64,000 nucleotides of DNA, taken from Streptomyces sp. Root1304. GTDB taxonomy: Bacteria > Actinomycetota > Actinomycetes > Streptomycetales > Streptomycetaceae. Of this stretch, positions 23,584 to 31,817 are shown piece by piece. Each line of letters opens with the position of its first letter. Position 1 is the stretch's first letter. The notes under the pieces were generated by a model, which saw only the letters and a program-made list of their open reading frames with translations, was not told the origin of the DNA and ran no database searches. Made by a program: the position numbers and the translations under genes. The stretch covers positions 311,241-375,240 of the forward strand of contig NZ_LMEP01000001.1 of NCBI RefSeq assembly GCF_001426405.1, given 5' to 3'.

Positions 23584-24213
23584 GTGAGTTCCCAACCGAT
23601 CCCGACACGCGTCGTCCTGCTCGCGGGCCCCTCCGGCTCCGGCAAGTCGTCCCTCGCCGCCGTCACCGGCCTTCCGGTCCTGCGCCTCGACGACTTCTAC
23701 AAGGAGGCCGGCGACCCGTCGCTCCCACTCGTCGACGGGAGCGCGGACATCGACTGGGACTCCCCACGGTCCTGGGACGCGGACACCGCCGTCTCCGCCA
23801 TCGTCGAGCTGTGCCGTACGGGCCGGACCGACGTCCCGGTGTACGACATCGCCACCAGCTCCCGGGTGGGCCGCGAGCGGCTCGACATCGAGCGGACGCC
23901 GCTCTTCGTGGCCGAGGGCATCTTCGCCGCCGAGATCGTGAACCGCTGCCGTGAGCTCGACGTCCTCGCCGACGCCATCTGTCTGCGCGGCCGCCCCTCG
24001 ACGACCTTCCGGCGCCGGCTCGCCCGCGACCTCAAGGAGGGCCGCAAGTCGGTGCCGTTCCTGCTGCGCCGCGGCTGGCGGCTGATGCGCGCCGAGCGTG
24101 CGATCGTCGCCCGCCAGGCGGAGCTGGGCGCCCACCCCTGCGCCAAGCCGGAGGCCCTGGGCCGCCTGGCCGCAGCGGCGGCGGGCCGCCACCGCACCCC
24201 GGCGGCCGGCTGA
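23584..24213 (+). CDS. udk: Uridine kinase family protein
   Basis: This is a 209-residue P-loop kinase that phosphorylates uridine or cytidine in pyrimidine salvage. The Walker A motif is AGPSGSGKSS at about 13-22. LRLDDFYKEAGD and IDWDSPRSWD match the uridine kinase nucleoside site, and VAEGIFAAEIV follows. RRRLARDLKEGRK is the lid-like basic region. The GTG at 23584 gives the conserved VSSQPIPTR start; an upstream in-frame ATG would add about 23 residues without homology. No CTACGCGCGTAG operator is seen in front of it, unlike the other nucleoside genes here. Confidence 0.88.
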   Translation: MSSQPIPTRVVLLAGPSGSGKSSLAAVTGLPVLRLDDFYKEAGDPSLPLVDGSADIDWDSPRSWDADTAVSAIVELCRTGRTDVPVYDIATSSRVGRERLDIERTPLFVAEGIFAAEIVNRCRELDVLADAICLRGRPSTTFRRRLARDLKEGRKSVPFLLRRGWRLMRAERAIVARQAELGAHPCAKPEALGRLAAAAAGRHRTPAAG

Positions 24214-24290
24214 CCGACCGTGCGGCCCGCACCCAGCGGGCCGCCCGCCGGACCCGGGCCCCTCCCAAAAGACCGGACACGAAAACACGA

Positions 24291-24328
24291 CGCGGGTCGT
24301 ACAAGCCCCCCGGCTTGTGCGACCCGCG
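24291..24328. terminator. Bidirectional terminator between udk and sigQ
   Basis: A 17-bp stem (CGCGGGTCGTACAAGCC against GGCTTGTGCGACCCGCG, one G-T wobble) has a CCCC loop between convergent genes. Confidence 0.85.
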
Positions 24329-24332
24329 CCGT

Positions 24333-24419
24333 TCCCCCGTACCCCCGTACGGTTCCCCCGTGCTCCCCCGACGGCCTCGTTCCCCCGTGGCCCCCGTGGG
24401 TCCTTCCCCCGTTCCCCCC
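24333..24419. repeat. Eight C5/C6 runs (G-runs in the sigQ 3' region)
   Basis: TTCCCCCGT/ACCCCCGT-like units repeat between the terminator and the sigQ stop. On the minus strand they give eight GGGGG runs within about 87 nt in the expected sigQ transcript, a pattern able to form G-quadruplexes. Confidence 0.55.
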
Positions 24420-24424
24420 GACCT

Positions 24425-25147
24425 TCAGGCCACCAGCTCGCCGAAGGACTCCTCCTCGTCACGGCCGAAGCTGAGCACCTCGTCCTCGCGCAGCCGCCGC
24501 AGCGACCGCCAGATGCTCGACTTCACCGTGCCGACACTGATGTCCAGGATCTCCGCGATCTCCGGATCGGTCCGGCCCTCGTAGTAGCGCAGCACCAGCA
24601 TGGTCCGCTGGAGCTCGGGCAGCCGGGCGAGGGCCTGCCACAGCACCGCGCGCAGCTCCGTGCCGCGCATCGCGTCCGTCTCGCCGACCGTCTCCGGCAG
24701 CTCCTCGGTCGGGTACTCGTTCAGCTTGCGCCGGCGCCAGGCGCTGATGTGCAGGTTCGTCATGGTGCGGCGGAGGTAACCGCCGACGGCGGCCTTGTCA
24801 CTGATCCGCTCCCAGGCGCGGTACGTGGAGAACAGCGCGCTCTGGAGCAGGTCCTCGGCCTCGAACCGGTCACCGGTGAGGTGGTAGGCGGTGGCGTACA
24901 GGGAGGCACGACGCTCCTGGACGTAGGCCGTGAACTCGGCCTCCGAACAGCTGACGCGCTCCCCCGTGACCTCCCCGTACGCCGCTCCCCCGTCAGCAAT
25001 GGCGACCATGTACGGCGCCTTGCGCTGACGCCCGACGCTGCGAACGCACCCCCGCCCGTTCACACCGCCGGACTTCTCCGTGCTCCGCACGACGTCGTGG
25101 AGACGCGTGACTACTGCGCTTGAGGTGGTGCTGTGCAGTGCGTTCAT
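24425..25147 (-). CDS. sigQ: RNA polymerase sigma factor SigQ (SigE-family ECF)
   Basis: This is a 240-residue extracytoplasmic-function sigma factor. Region 2 is at about 85-150 (LYATAYHLTGDRFEAEDLLQ) and region 4 at about 170-225 (LPELQRTMLVLRYYEGRTDPEIAEILDISVGTVKSSIWR). It is divergent from afsQ1-afsQ2, the arrangement known for sigQ in S. coelicolor, where AfsQ1 activates sigQ. The first about 60 residues are poorly conserved; the ATG at 25147 is kept, with the ATG at 25009 as alternative. The AfsQ1 box lies 85 nt upstream of the start. Confidence 0.88.
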   Translation of the reverse strand: MNALHSTTSSAVVTRLHDVVRSTEKSGGVNGRGCVRSVGRQRKAPYMVAIADGGAAYGEVTGERVSCSEAEFTAYVQERRASLYATAYHLTGDRFEAEDLLQSALFSTYRAWERISDKAAVGGYLRRTMTNLHISAWRRRKLNEYPTEELPETVGETDAMRGTELRAVLWQALARLPELQRTMLVLRYYEGRTDPEIAEILDISVGTVKSSIWRSLRRLREDEVLSFGRDEEESFGELVA

Positions 25148-25231
25148 CTCGCGCCCCCCGTCGGTTGGAGTGTGTTCGGTCCGTGTGCAATGAAGCTTGC
25201 CCAGCGGACTTCATGGCGTTGTCCGCCGACT

Positions 25232-25247
25232 GTCACAGGCGTGTCAC
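25232..25247. promoter_or_regulatory. AfsQ1 binding site
   Basis: GTCAC-AGGCGT-GTCAC exactly fits the GTnAC-n6-GTnAC direct repeat known for AfsQ1. It lies in the sigQ-afsQ1 divergent spacer, 69 nt before afsQ1. Confidence 0.85.
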
Positions 25248-25315
25248 AGGGCCCGGAACAGAAGCGCGCCTCCCCACGGTCGAACTCGGACGGCCGCATG
25301 CGACAGAATGCGTCC

Positions 25316-25993
25316 GTGCCTTTTCTGTTGCTGATCGAGGACGACGACGCCATCCGCACGGCCCTCGAACTCTCCCTGTCACGGCAGGGCCACCGGGTGG
25401 CCACCGCCGCGACCGGAGAGGACGGTCTCCAGCTGCTGCGCGAGCAGCGGCCGGACCTGGTCGTGCTCGACGTCATGCTGCCCGGCATCGACGGCTTCGA
25501 GGTCTGCCGGCGCATCCGCCGCACCGACCAGCTGCCGATCATCCTGCTGACCGCCCGCAGCGACGACATCGACGTGGTCGTGGGCCTGGAGTCCGGTGCC
25601 GACGACTACGTCGTGAAGCCGGTCCAGGGCCGCGTCCTGGACGCCCGCATCCGGGCCGTACTGCGGCGCGGGGAGCGGGAGTCGACCGATTCGGCGACGT
25701 ACGGCTCCCTGGTGATCGACCGCTCCGCGATGACGGTCACCAAGAACGGCGAGGACCTCCAGCTCACCCCGACCGAGCTGCGGCTGCTCCTCGAACTGAG
25801 CCGCCGGCCCGGACAGGCGCTCTCCCGGCAGCAGTTGCTGCGGCTCGTGTGGGAGCACGACTACCTGGGCGACTCCCGTCTCGTCGACGCCTGTGTGCAG
25901 CGGCTGCGCGCCAAGGTGGAGGACGTGCCGTCCTCGCCGACGCTCATCCGCACCGTGCGCGGGGTCGGCTACCGGCTGGACGTCCCTGCGTGA
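25316..25993 (+). CDS. afsQ1: Two-component response regulator AfsQ1
   Basis: This is a 225-residue OmpR-type response regulator, the length of the characterised protein. Receiver residues are E8-D9-D10, phospho-acceptor D52 (LVVLDVMLPG), T in LLTARS and K in VVKP. The winged-helix domain ends TLIRTVRGVGYRLDVPA. In S. coelicolor AfsQ1 controls sigQ, antibiotic and nitrogen/carbon-linked genes. The GTG at 25316 is supported by a CAGAAT -10-like box 6 nt before it and by family length. The stop overlaps afsQ2 (GTGA). Confidence 0.95.
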   Translation: MPFLLLIEDDDAIRTALELSLSRQGHRVATAATGEDGLQLLREQRPDLVVLDVMLPGIDGFEVCRRIRRTDQLPIILLTARSDDIDVVVGLESGADDYVVKPVQGRVLDARIRAVLRRGERESTDSATYGSLVIDRSAMTVTKNGEDLQLTPTELRLLLELSRRPGQALSRQQLLRLVWEHDYLGDSRLVDACVQRLRAKVEDVPSSPTLIRTVRGVGYRLDVPA

Positions 25994-27519
25994 GCAAGGG
26001 AATCCTGACGCGGCTGCGGCTCTCCAGCCTGCGGCTGCGGCTCGTCGTCGTCTTCGCACTGGTCGCCCTCACGGCCGCCGTCGCCGCCTCCGGCATCGCG
26101 TACTGGCTGAACCGCGAGGCGGTGCTGACCCGTACCCAGGACGCGGCGCTGGGCGACTTCCGGCAGGAGATGCAGAACCGGGCGGCGACGCTGCCGCTCC
26201 GGCCCACCCAGGACGACCTGCGGCGGACCGCCGAGCAGATGGCCGGCGGCAGCGCCGACTACCAGGTGCTGCTGCTGGGCGAGCGGGACGCGGGCAAGCC
26301 GATCGTCGGCGCCTCGGACCCGGACGACTTCACGCTGGCCGACGTGCCCCGCACGCTGCGGGACGCGGTGGACACCGAGCGTCCCGTGACGGAGGCCAAC
26401 CCGTACCCGTACCACCTTTTCTGGCAGCGTACGGAGCGGAACGGGACGCCGTACCTGGTGGGCGGCACCCGCGTCGACGGCGGCGGGCCCGCCGGATACA
26501 TGTTCAAGTCGCTGGCCGCGGAGAAGGCCGACCTGAACTCGCTCGCCTGGTCCCTCGGCATCGCCACCGCCCTCGCGGTGGCCGGTTCCGTGCTGCTCGC
26601 GCAGGTCGCGGCGACGACCGTGCTGCGCCCGGTGCACCGGCTCGGCGAGGCGGCCCGGCAGCTCGGCGAGGGCAAGCTCGACACCCGGCTGCGGGTCACC
26701 GGCGCCGACGAACTGGCCGACCTCACCCGTACGTTCAACAGCGCGGCCGAGTCCCTGCAGAAGAAGGTCGCGGACATGAGCGCCCGGGAGGAGTCCTCCC
26801 GGCGCTTCGTCGCCGACATGTCGCACGAGCTGCGCACCCCGCTGACCGCCCTCACGGCAGTCACCGAGGTCCTGGAGGACGAGCAGGACTCCCTCGACCC
26901 GATGATCGCCCCCGCGGTGGCGCTCGTGGTGAGCGAGACCCGGCGCCTCAACGTCCTGGTGGAGAACCTGATGGAGGTGACCCGCTTCGACGCGGGCACC
27001 GCCCGGCTCGTCCTCGACGAGGTCGACATCGCCGACCAGATCACCGCGTGCATCGACGCGCGCGCCTGGCTCGACGCCGTCGACCTGGACGCCGAGCGCG
27101 GGATCGTGGCACCGCTCGACCCGCGCCGCCTCGACGTGATCCTGGCGAACCTCATCGGGAACGCGCTCAAGCACGGCGGTTCGCCGGTGCGGGTGGCGGT
27201 GCGCACCGAGGAAGACGAGCTGGTCATCGCGGTCCGCGACCACGGCCCCGGCATCCCCGAGGAGGTGCTGCCGCACGTCTTCGACCGCTTCTACAAGGCG
27301 AGCGCGTCCCGGCCGAAGTCGGACGGCAGCGGCCTCGGCCTGTCCATCGCCATGGAGAACGCGCTGATCCACGGCGGTTCGATCACCGCCTCCAACTCGG
27401 TGGGCGAGGACGGGACGGTGGACGGCGCGGTGTTCGTGCTGCGGCTGCCGCTGGACGCCTCGGGGATCACGCGCGAGGTGCAGACCCGCAGCAGCCAGGG
27501 CGAGGTGGAGGAAGAGTGA
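25990..27519 (+). CDS. afsQ2: Two-component sensor histidine kinase AfsQ2
   Basis: This is a 509-residue membrane kinase. Two helices (about 17-38 and 185-205) flank an extracytoplasmic sensor domain, followed by HAMP (LRPVHRLGEAARQLGEGKLDTRL). HisKA has the phospho-accepting His in FVADMSHELRTPLTAL. HATPase has N-box NLIGNALKHGG, G1 DHGPGIPEE, F-box FDRFYKA and G2 GSGLGLS. The GTG overlaps the afsQ1 stop by four bases, and its own stop overlaps the next lipoprotein gene, so three proteins are translationally coupled. Confidence 0.95.
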   Translation: MSKGILTRLRLSSLRLRLVVVFALVALTAAVAASGIAYWLNREAVLTRTQDAALGDFRQEMQNRAATLPLRPTQDDLRRTAEQMAGGSADYQVLLLGERDAGKPIVGASDPDDFTLADVPRTLRDAVDTERPVTEANPYPYHLFWQRTERNGTPYLVGGTRVDGGGPAGYMFKSLAAEKADLNSLAWSLGIATALAVAGSVLLAQVAATTVLRPVHRLGEAARQLGEGKLDTRLRVTGADELADLTRTFNSAAESLQKKVADMSAREESSRRFVADMSHELRTPLTALTAVTEVLEDEQDSLDPMIAPAVALVVSETRRLNVLVENLMEVTRFDAGTARLVLDEVDIADQITACIDARAWLDAVDLDAERGIVAPLDPRRLDVILANLIGNALKHGGSPVRVAVRTEEDELVIAVRDHGPGIPEEVLPHVFDRFYKASASRPKSDGSGLGLSIAMENALIHGGSITASNSVGEDGTVDGAVFVLRLPLDASGITREVQTRSSQGEVEEE

Positions 27520-28148
27520 GACGCCGCACCTACGGGCGCACGGCCCTGGCGGCCGGACTCCTCGCGCTGGGCGCGCTGGTGACCGGCTGCGGGATCAGGA
27601 CCACCTCGGTCCCGGTCGACGCGGGCGCGGCCCCGTCCCGGGTCCCCTGCCGGACGGCCGACGAGCACGCGACGGGGGCGCCGCCGCAGGGCGTGCCGGT
27701 CCGCGTGTACCTGATCTGCGGATCCCAGCTGGAGGCGGTGGACCGGCGGTCCCCGCTGCCGGAGGAGAAGGCGGGCGGCGACCCGGTGCGCACGGCGCGG
27801 GGTCTGCTGGCGCAGCTGCTCACCGCGCCCTCGGACGCCGAGGAGCAGGCCGGGTTCACGACGGCGGTGCGCGGGCCGCTGACGGTGGGCGGCGGTCACC
27901 GGGGAGACCCGGCGGGCACGCTGCGGCTGAGCCGCCAGCCGGAGGACCTGTCGCCGACCGCGTTCTCGCAGCTCGTCTGCTCCTTCGCGGAGAGTTCGGC
28001 GGGCGCGGGCGATCACTCGGTGCTGCTCGGCGGCCCGGGGGCGTATCCGCCGAAGCGCTACCGGTGCACGGCGGAGCTGCGGGAGCGCCCGGAGTCGGCC
28101 CCGCCGACGGCGGCCGTGTCCGCGCCGGCGCCGACCGCCTCGGGCTGA
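27516..28148 (+). CDS. AfsQ-linked lipoprotein
   Basis: This is a 210-residue lipoprotein with lipobox VTGC (Cys at about 25). The mature part has two or three further Cys residues and a GerMN-like pattern (VRVYLICGSQLEAVDR, ARGLLAQLLTAPSDAEEQAGFTTAV), ending in an Ala/Pro/Ser tail. It is coupled to afsQ2 by a GTGA overlap. A lipoprotein gene directly after afsQ2 is a known conserved feature; by analogy to other kinase-lipoprotein pairs it may modulate sensor activity at the outer membrane face (inference). Confidence 0.85.
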   Translation: MRRRTYGRTALAAGLLALGALVTGCGIRTTSVPVDAGAAPSRVPCRTADEHATGAPPQGVPVRVYLICGSQLEAVDRRSPLPEEKAGGDPVRTARGLLAQLLTAPSDAEEQAGFTTAVRGPLTVGGGHRGDPAGTLRLSRQPEDLSPTAFSQLVCSFAESSAGAGDHSVLLGGPGAYPPKRYRCTAELRERPESAPPTAAVSAPAPTASG

Positions 28149-28199
28149 GCGACGGCCCGTCCCGGGTGCGGTGGAACCGATTCCGCCCCGGGGGACGTC

Positions 28200-28790
28200 T
28201 TGGGGGGCGTGCAGCGTCAAGGTTCGGGCGGCAGTGCCGCCGTGGTCGTCCGCGTCGCGGGGTTCGCCCTGGTGGTCGCGCATCTGCTGCTCGTCGCCTG
28301 GGTCAGCCTGCGACCACGGGACGTGGCCTGGGTGACCGCGCCGAACACGATCCCGCTGGCGGGCCTGCGGGCCGATCTGGCGCTGGGCGTCCCCGAGGCG
28401 GCCCGGCTGATCGCCGAGGGGCTGCTGCTGCTCGCCCCGCTGGGGGTGCTGCTCCCGATGGCCGACGGCCGGCTGCACGTCTCCCGGTGGGCCTCCCTGG
28501 CCCGTACGACGGCGGCGGGCGCGCTGGTGTCGCTGGCCGTGGAGCTGCTGCAGACCGCCGTTCCCGGCCAGGTCGTGGACGTGGACTCGGTCCTCCTGAA
28601 CACCGCCGGCGTGGCGCTCGCGCATCTGCTGTTCGTGCCGGTCGGGCGGAGCTGGCTGCGCCGCAGGTCGGAGGCGGACCGGCCGGTGTCCTCCCCGGGT
28701 ACCGGGTCGGGTCGGGGTTCGGCCCTGCTGCGGAACGAGGGTTCTCAGGGTGCGACCCCGACGATTTCCAGGGTTCCGGTCGCCCGGTAG
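28200..28790 (+). CDS. VanZ-family membrane protein
   Basis: This is a 196-residue membrane protein with about four helices. The VanZ-type core includes NTIPLAGLR, LLLLAPLGVLLP, a central LAVELLQ segment and VDVDSVLLNTAGVALAH. The C-terminus is basic and then disordered. VanZ proteins are linked in some bacteria to teicoplanin resistance, but most family members have no known role. The start is either TTG 28200 or GTG 28209; both follow G-rich purine runs. It is 51 nt downstream of the AfsQ lipoprotein gene. Confidence 0.8.
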   Translation: MGGVQRQGSGGSAAVVVRVAGFALVVAHLLLVAWVSLRPRDVAWVTAPNTIPLAGLRADLALGVPEAARLIAEGLLLLAPLGVLLPMADGRLHVSRWASLARTTAAGALVSLAVELLQTAVPGQVVDVDSVLLNTAGVALAHLLFVPVGRSWLRRRSEADRPVSSPGTGSGRGSALLRNEGSQGATPTISRVPVAR

Positions 28791-28882
28791 ACCGACGCCC
28801 CGGACCCCCGGTCGGCGGCACCATGGAGTCATCGGGAGCCCGACGGAGCGGCTCCCGGACAACGACTCCGAAGGAGCCCACC

Positions 28883-29083
28883 ATGGCCGCACTTGCCCGC
28901 CCCCGTGACGGACGCATGATCGGCGGAGTGTGCGCGGGGCTGGCCCGGCGCTTCGGCATCTCGGCGAACACGATGCGCCTGATCTTCCTGGTCTCGTGCC
29001 TGCTGCCCGGTCCGCAGTTCCTGATCTACCTCGGCCTGTGGATCTTCCTGCCGGCCGAGAAGGACGCGTCGTCGGCCTGGTAG
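28883..29083 (+). CDS. Small PspC-domain protein
   Basis: This is a 66-residue membrane protein that is essentially one PspC domain: RMIGGVCAGLARRFGISANTMRLIF then a hydrophobic helix with YLGLWIFLPAE. AAGGAG precedes the ATG by 7 nt. PspC domains interact with membrane-stress regulators in other bacteria; stand-alone copies are common in actinomycetes and uncharacterised. A very strong hairpin follows. Confidence 0.85.
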   Translation: MAALARPRDGRMIGGVCAGLARRFGISANTMRLIFLVSCLLPGPQFLIYLGLWIFLPAEKDASSAW

Positions 29084-29098
29084 CCGACGTCGCCGCAC

Positions 29099-29144
29099 GC
29101 CGAAGGGGCGCGTGCCCGGGAGACCGGGTGCGCGCCCCTTCGGC
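29099..29144. terminator. Bidirectional terminator after the PspC gene
   Basis: A 14-bp perfect stem (GCCGAAGGGGCGCG and complement) is topped by an inner CCCGG/CCGGG-type stem, between convergent genes. Confidence 0.88.
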
Positions 29145-29159
29145 GTACGTGCGGCGGGG

Positions 29160-29525
29160 TCAGCCGAGCGGCAGGGCCCCCAGCGGCAGGCCGCCGAGGA
29201 GGCCACCGAGCGGGGTGGCGCCGAGGCCGCCGGCGGCGGCGTCGAGCGGGAGGTTCTGGGTGGCCTGGCCGGCGGCGGCCGGAAGGGTCTTCACACCCTG
29301 GTCGAGGCCCTGGCCGAGGGCGCCCTGGCCGGCACCGAGGGACTCGGAGGCGCCGTCGGGGAGCGTGGTGAGGCCGTCACCCAGCGGGACGGCGTTGGTC
29401 ACCGTGCCCAGCGCGTCGGCGTCGAGCGGCAGGGACGGCGCTGCGGAGGCCGTGCCGGCGGCGGCGACGGCGAAAGCGGCACCGAGAGCGGCGACACCGA
29501 GCTTCTTGGCGGCAGACTGCTTCAT
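29160..29525 (-). CDS. Small secreted Gly/Leu-rich protein
   Basis: This is a 121-residue protein with a standard signal peptide (MKQSAAKKLGVAALGAAF...ASA, about 1-28). The mature part is low complexity, rich in Gly, Leu, Ala and Pro, and ends in repeats of the GGLLGGLPLGALPLG type. No domain is recognised. Proteins like this are numerous in Streptomyces and often mislabelled as ATP-binding; I see no nucleotide motif. The ATG has AAGGAA-type purines 6-8 nt upstream. Function unknown. Confidence 0.75.
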   Translation of the reverse strand: MKQSAAKKLGVAALGAAFAVAAAGTASAAPSLPLDADALGTVTNAVPLGDGLTTLPDGASESLGAGQGALGQGLDQGVKTLPAAAGQATQNLPLDAAAGGLGATPLGGLLGGLPLGALPLG

Positions 29526-29644
29526 CTGAAAATCTTCCTTGTGGAATCCGGGGGCTTCGGACAGAGAAGCCGGGAGGGGAAATCCTGGGAATGCAGAGGG
29601 CTCTGCAACCTAACCAGGGAACGACTCCTCCGCAAACACCGGAA

Positions 29645-29675
29645 AGCGGCCGGGTGTCGCACGCACCCGGCCGCT
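29645..29675 (-). terminator. Terminator after adenosine deaminase gene
   Basis: A perfect 12-bp stem (AGCGGCCGGGTG with CACCCGGCCGCT) and 7-nt loop lies 24 nt past the add stop. Confidence 0.85.
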
Positions 29676-29699
29676 CGAATACCTGTGTCAGGACGGTTT

Positions 29700-30854
29700 T
29701 CAGCCAGCGATACGGGAAGACTCGCTGGTCGTGGCGGTCTGCTGGAACAGCCATTCGGACTTCAGCTCGGCGTATCCGGGCTTGATGACCTCGTTGATCA
29801 TGGCGAGGCGTTCATCGAAAGGAATGAACGCTGATTTCATCGCATTGACCGTGAACCACTGCATGTCGTCGAGCGTGTAATCGAATGCCTCGGTCAGCAG
29901 CTCGAATTCACGGCTCATGCTGGTGCCGCTCATCAGCCGGTTGTCGGTGTTGACCGTGGCCCGGAAGTGGAGCTTGCGGAGCAGACCGATGGGGTGCTCG
30001 GCGAACGAGGCCGCGGCACCGGTCTGCAGGTTGGAGGACGGGCACATCTCCAGCGGGATGCGCTTGTCCCGCACGTACGCGGCGAGCCGGCCGAGGCTCA
30101 CCGAACCGTCCTCGGCGACCTCGATGTCGTCGATGATCCGGACGCCGTGCCCGAGCCGGTCGGCCCCGCACCACTGGAGCGCCTGCCAGATGGACGGCAG
30201 CCCGAAGGCCTCGCCCGCGTGGATCGTGAAGTGGTTGTTCTCCCGCTTGAGGTACTCGAAGGCGTCGAGGTGGCGGGTGGGCGGGTAGCCGGCCTCGGCG
30301 CCCGCGATGTCGAAGCCGACGACGCCGGAGTCGCGGTAGCGGTTGGCGAGTTCCGCGATCTCCAGGGCGCGGGCCGCGTGCCGCATCGCGGTCAGCAGCG
30401 CGCCGACCCGGATGCGGTGCCCGTTGGCCCTGGCCTGCCGCTCGCCCTCGCGGAAGCCCTCGTTGACGGCCTCCACGACCTCTTCGAGGGTGAGTCCGGA
30501 CTCCAGGTGCTGCTCGGGGGCGTACCGCACCTCCGCGTAGACGACGCCGTCCTCGGCGAGGTCGACGGCGCACTCGGCGGCGACGCGGAAGAGGGCGTCC
30601 CGGGTCTGCATGACGGCGCAGGTGTGCGCGAAGGTCTCCAGGTACCGCTCCAGGGAGCCGGAGTCGGCGGCTTCGCGGAACCAGATGCCGAGCTTGTCGG
30701 GCTCCGTCTCGGGGAGCTGCTGATAGCCCTGCTCCCGGGCGAGTTCGATGATCGTGCCGGGGCGCAGTCCGCCGTCGAGGTGGTCGTGGAGGAGCACCTT
30801 CGGGGCGCGGCGGATCTGGTCCGCGGTGGGGACGGTGGGGGTCTGGCTCGTCAT
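29700..30854 (-). CDS. add: Adenosine deaminase
   Basis: This is a 384-residue zinc hydrolase converting adenosine to inosine in purine salvage. The metal and catalytic motifs are [15 protein letters not shown] (catalytic Glu), LGHGVRI and [12 protein letters not shown] (zinc Asp). The ATG at 30854 gives the conserved [19 protein letters not shown] start; upstream in-frame codons run into the operator. A -10-like TACAGT lies just upstream and the palindrome CTACGCGCGTAG sits 17 nt before the start. The last about 80 codons are less G+C-rich than the rest. Confidence 0.96.
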   Translation of the reverse strand: MTSQTPTVPTADQIRRAPKVLLHDHLDGGLRPGTIIELAREQGYQQLPETEPDKLGIWFREAADSGSLERYLETFAHTCAVMQTRDALFRVAAECAVDLAEDGVVYAEVRYAPEQHLESGLTLEEVVEAVNEGFREGERQARANGHRIRVGALLTAMRHAARALEIAELANRYRDSGVVGFDIAGAEAGYPPTRHLDAFEYLKRENNHFTIHAGEAFGLPSIWQALQWCGADRLGHGVRIIDDIEVAEDGSVSLGRLAAYVRDKRIPLEMCPSSNLQTGAAASFAEHPIGLLRKLHFRATVNTDNRLMSGTSMSREFELLTEAFDYTLDDMQWFTVNAMKSAFIPFDERLAMINEVIKPGYAELKSEWLFQQTATTSESSRIAG

Positions 30855-30870
30855 TTCCGCACTGTAGCGC

Positions 30871-30882
30871 CTACGCGCGTAG
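30871..30882 (-). promoter_or_regulatory. Nucleoside-regulon palindrome upstream of add
   Basis: A perfect CTACGCGCGTAG, 16 nt upstream of the add ATG and 4 nt upstream of a TACAGT -10-like box, identical to the deoC site. Confidence 0.75.
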
Positions 30883-30958
30883 AGCGCGCCTCGTGGCACC
30901 ACCTCCGTCCCGCCTTTTTCCGTCGCCCCGCCCGGGCCCGAACACCTAGCCTGCGCCC

Positions 30959-31729
30959 ATGACTTCCAGCGTTCCCGGCACCGAACTGCGCCGCATCCAC
31001 GCCTTCCTGTCCGACTTCCGCCGCCGCCAGGCCGTCCGCACCGTCGACTTCCCCGGCGGATTCGCCGTGTTCGACGAGGAGTACGCGCTGTCGCGGGGGA
31101 ACAACCACCTCCTGGTCGACGGGGAGACCGACCCCGAGGCGCTGCCCGCGCGGGCCGAGGAGCTGATGGCCCACCTGCCGTACCGCTTCGCCTACGTGCT
31201 CGACGAGCGGACCGCCCTGGCCTGCACGGGCCCGATGGCCCGCGCCGGGTACCGGCACTCGCAGTCGCTGGTCATGCGGCACGGCGGCCCGGTGCCGGCC
31301 CACGGCGGGGCCCGCGAGGTGGACCTGGAGACGCTGCGCGGGCCGGCCGTCGCGTCCTGGCGCCGCTTCGCCCCGGACGCCGGGGAGGAGCAGGTCCGCG
31401 CCCTGGTGGGGCGGCGGGCGGCCCGGCGGCGGGGCGCCGAGGTCGTCCGCTTCCTCGCCTCGTACGCCGGGGACGAGGTGGCCGGATGGGTCGACCTCTA
31501 TCTGGACCCGGCGAGCGGGGTCGCGCAGATCGAGGACCTGGTCACGGACGAGAACCACCTCGGGCGGGGGCACGCCGGCGCCGTCCTGGACACGGCGCTG
31601 CGCCTGGCCGCCGACGCGGGCTGCACCACGGTCTTCCTGACCGCCCGCCCGGAGGACTGGCCGCACCGCTGGTACGCGCGGAAGGGCTTCGAGACGCTCG
31701 GCAGCGTGTCCCGTTTCGAACGGGCTTAG
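30959..31729 (+). CDS. GNAT-family N-acetyltransferase
   Basis: This is a 256-residue protein with a degenerate N-terminal half and a GNAT fold in the C-terminal half. [22 protein letters not shown] is the beta4 region, [23 protein letters not shown] contains the acetyl-CoA pyrophosphate loop (GRGHAG), and WYARKGFE is the typical C-terminal strand. The substrate is unknown. TAGCCT lies 6 nt before the ATG, so the mRNA is probably leaderless. Confidence 0.85.
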   Translation: MTSSVPGTELRRIHAFLSDFRRRQAVRTVDFPGGFAVFDEEYALSRGNNHLLVDGETDPEALPARAEELMAHLPYRFAYVLDERTALACTGPMARAGYRHSQSLVMRHGGPVPAHGGAREVDLETLRGPAVASWRRFAPDAGEEQVRALVGRRAARRRGAEVVRFLASYAGDEVAGWVDLYLDPASGVAQIEDLVTDENHLGRGHAGAVLDTALRLAADAGCTTVFLTARPEDWPHRWYARKGFETLGSVSRFERA

Positions 31730-31817
31730 GAGTTACGGGCGTTCGCTGAGCGGACGATACGTAACAGAGACCGCGCGTACGACTGGCGTACACCTCCGAT
31801 TCTGAGACTGTTCTGTC

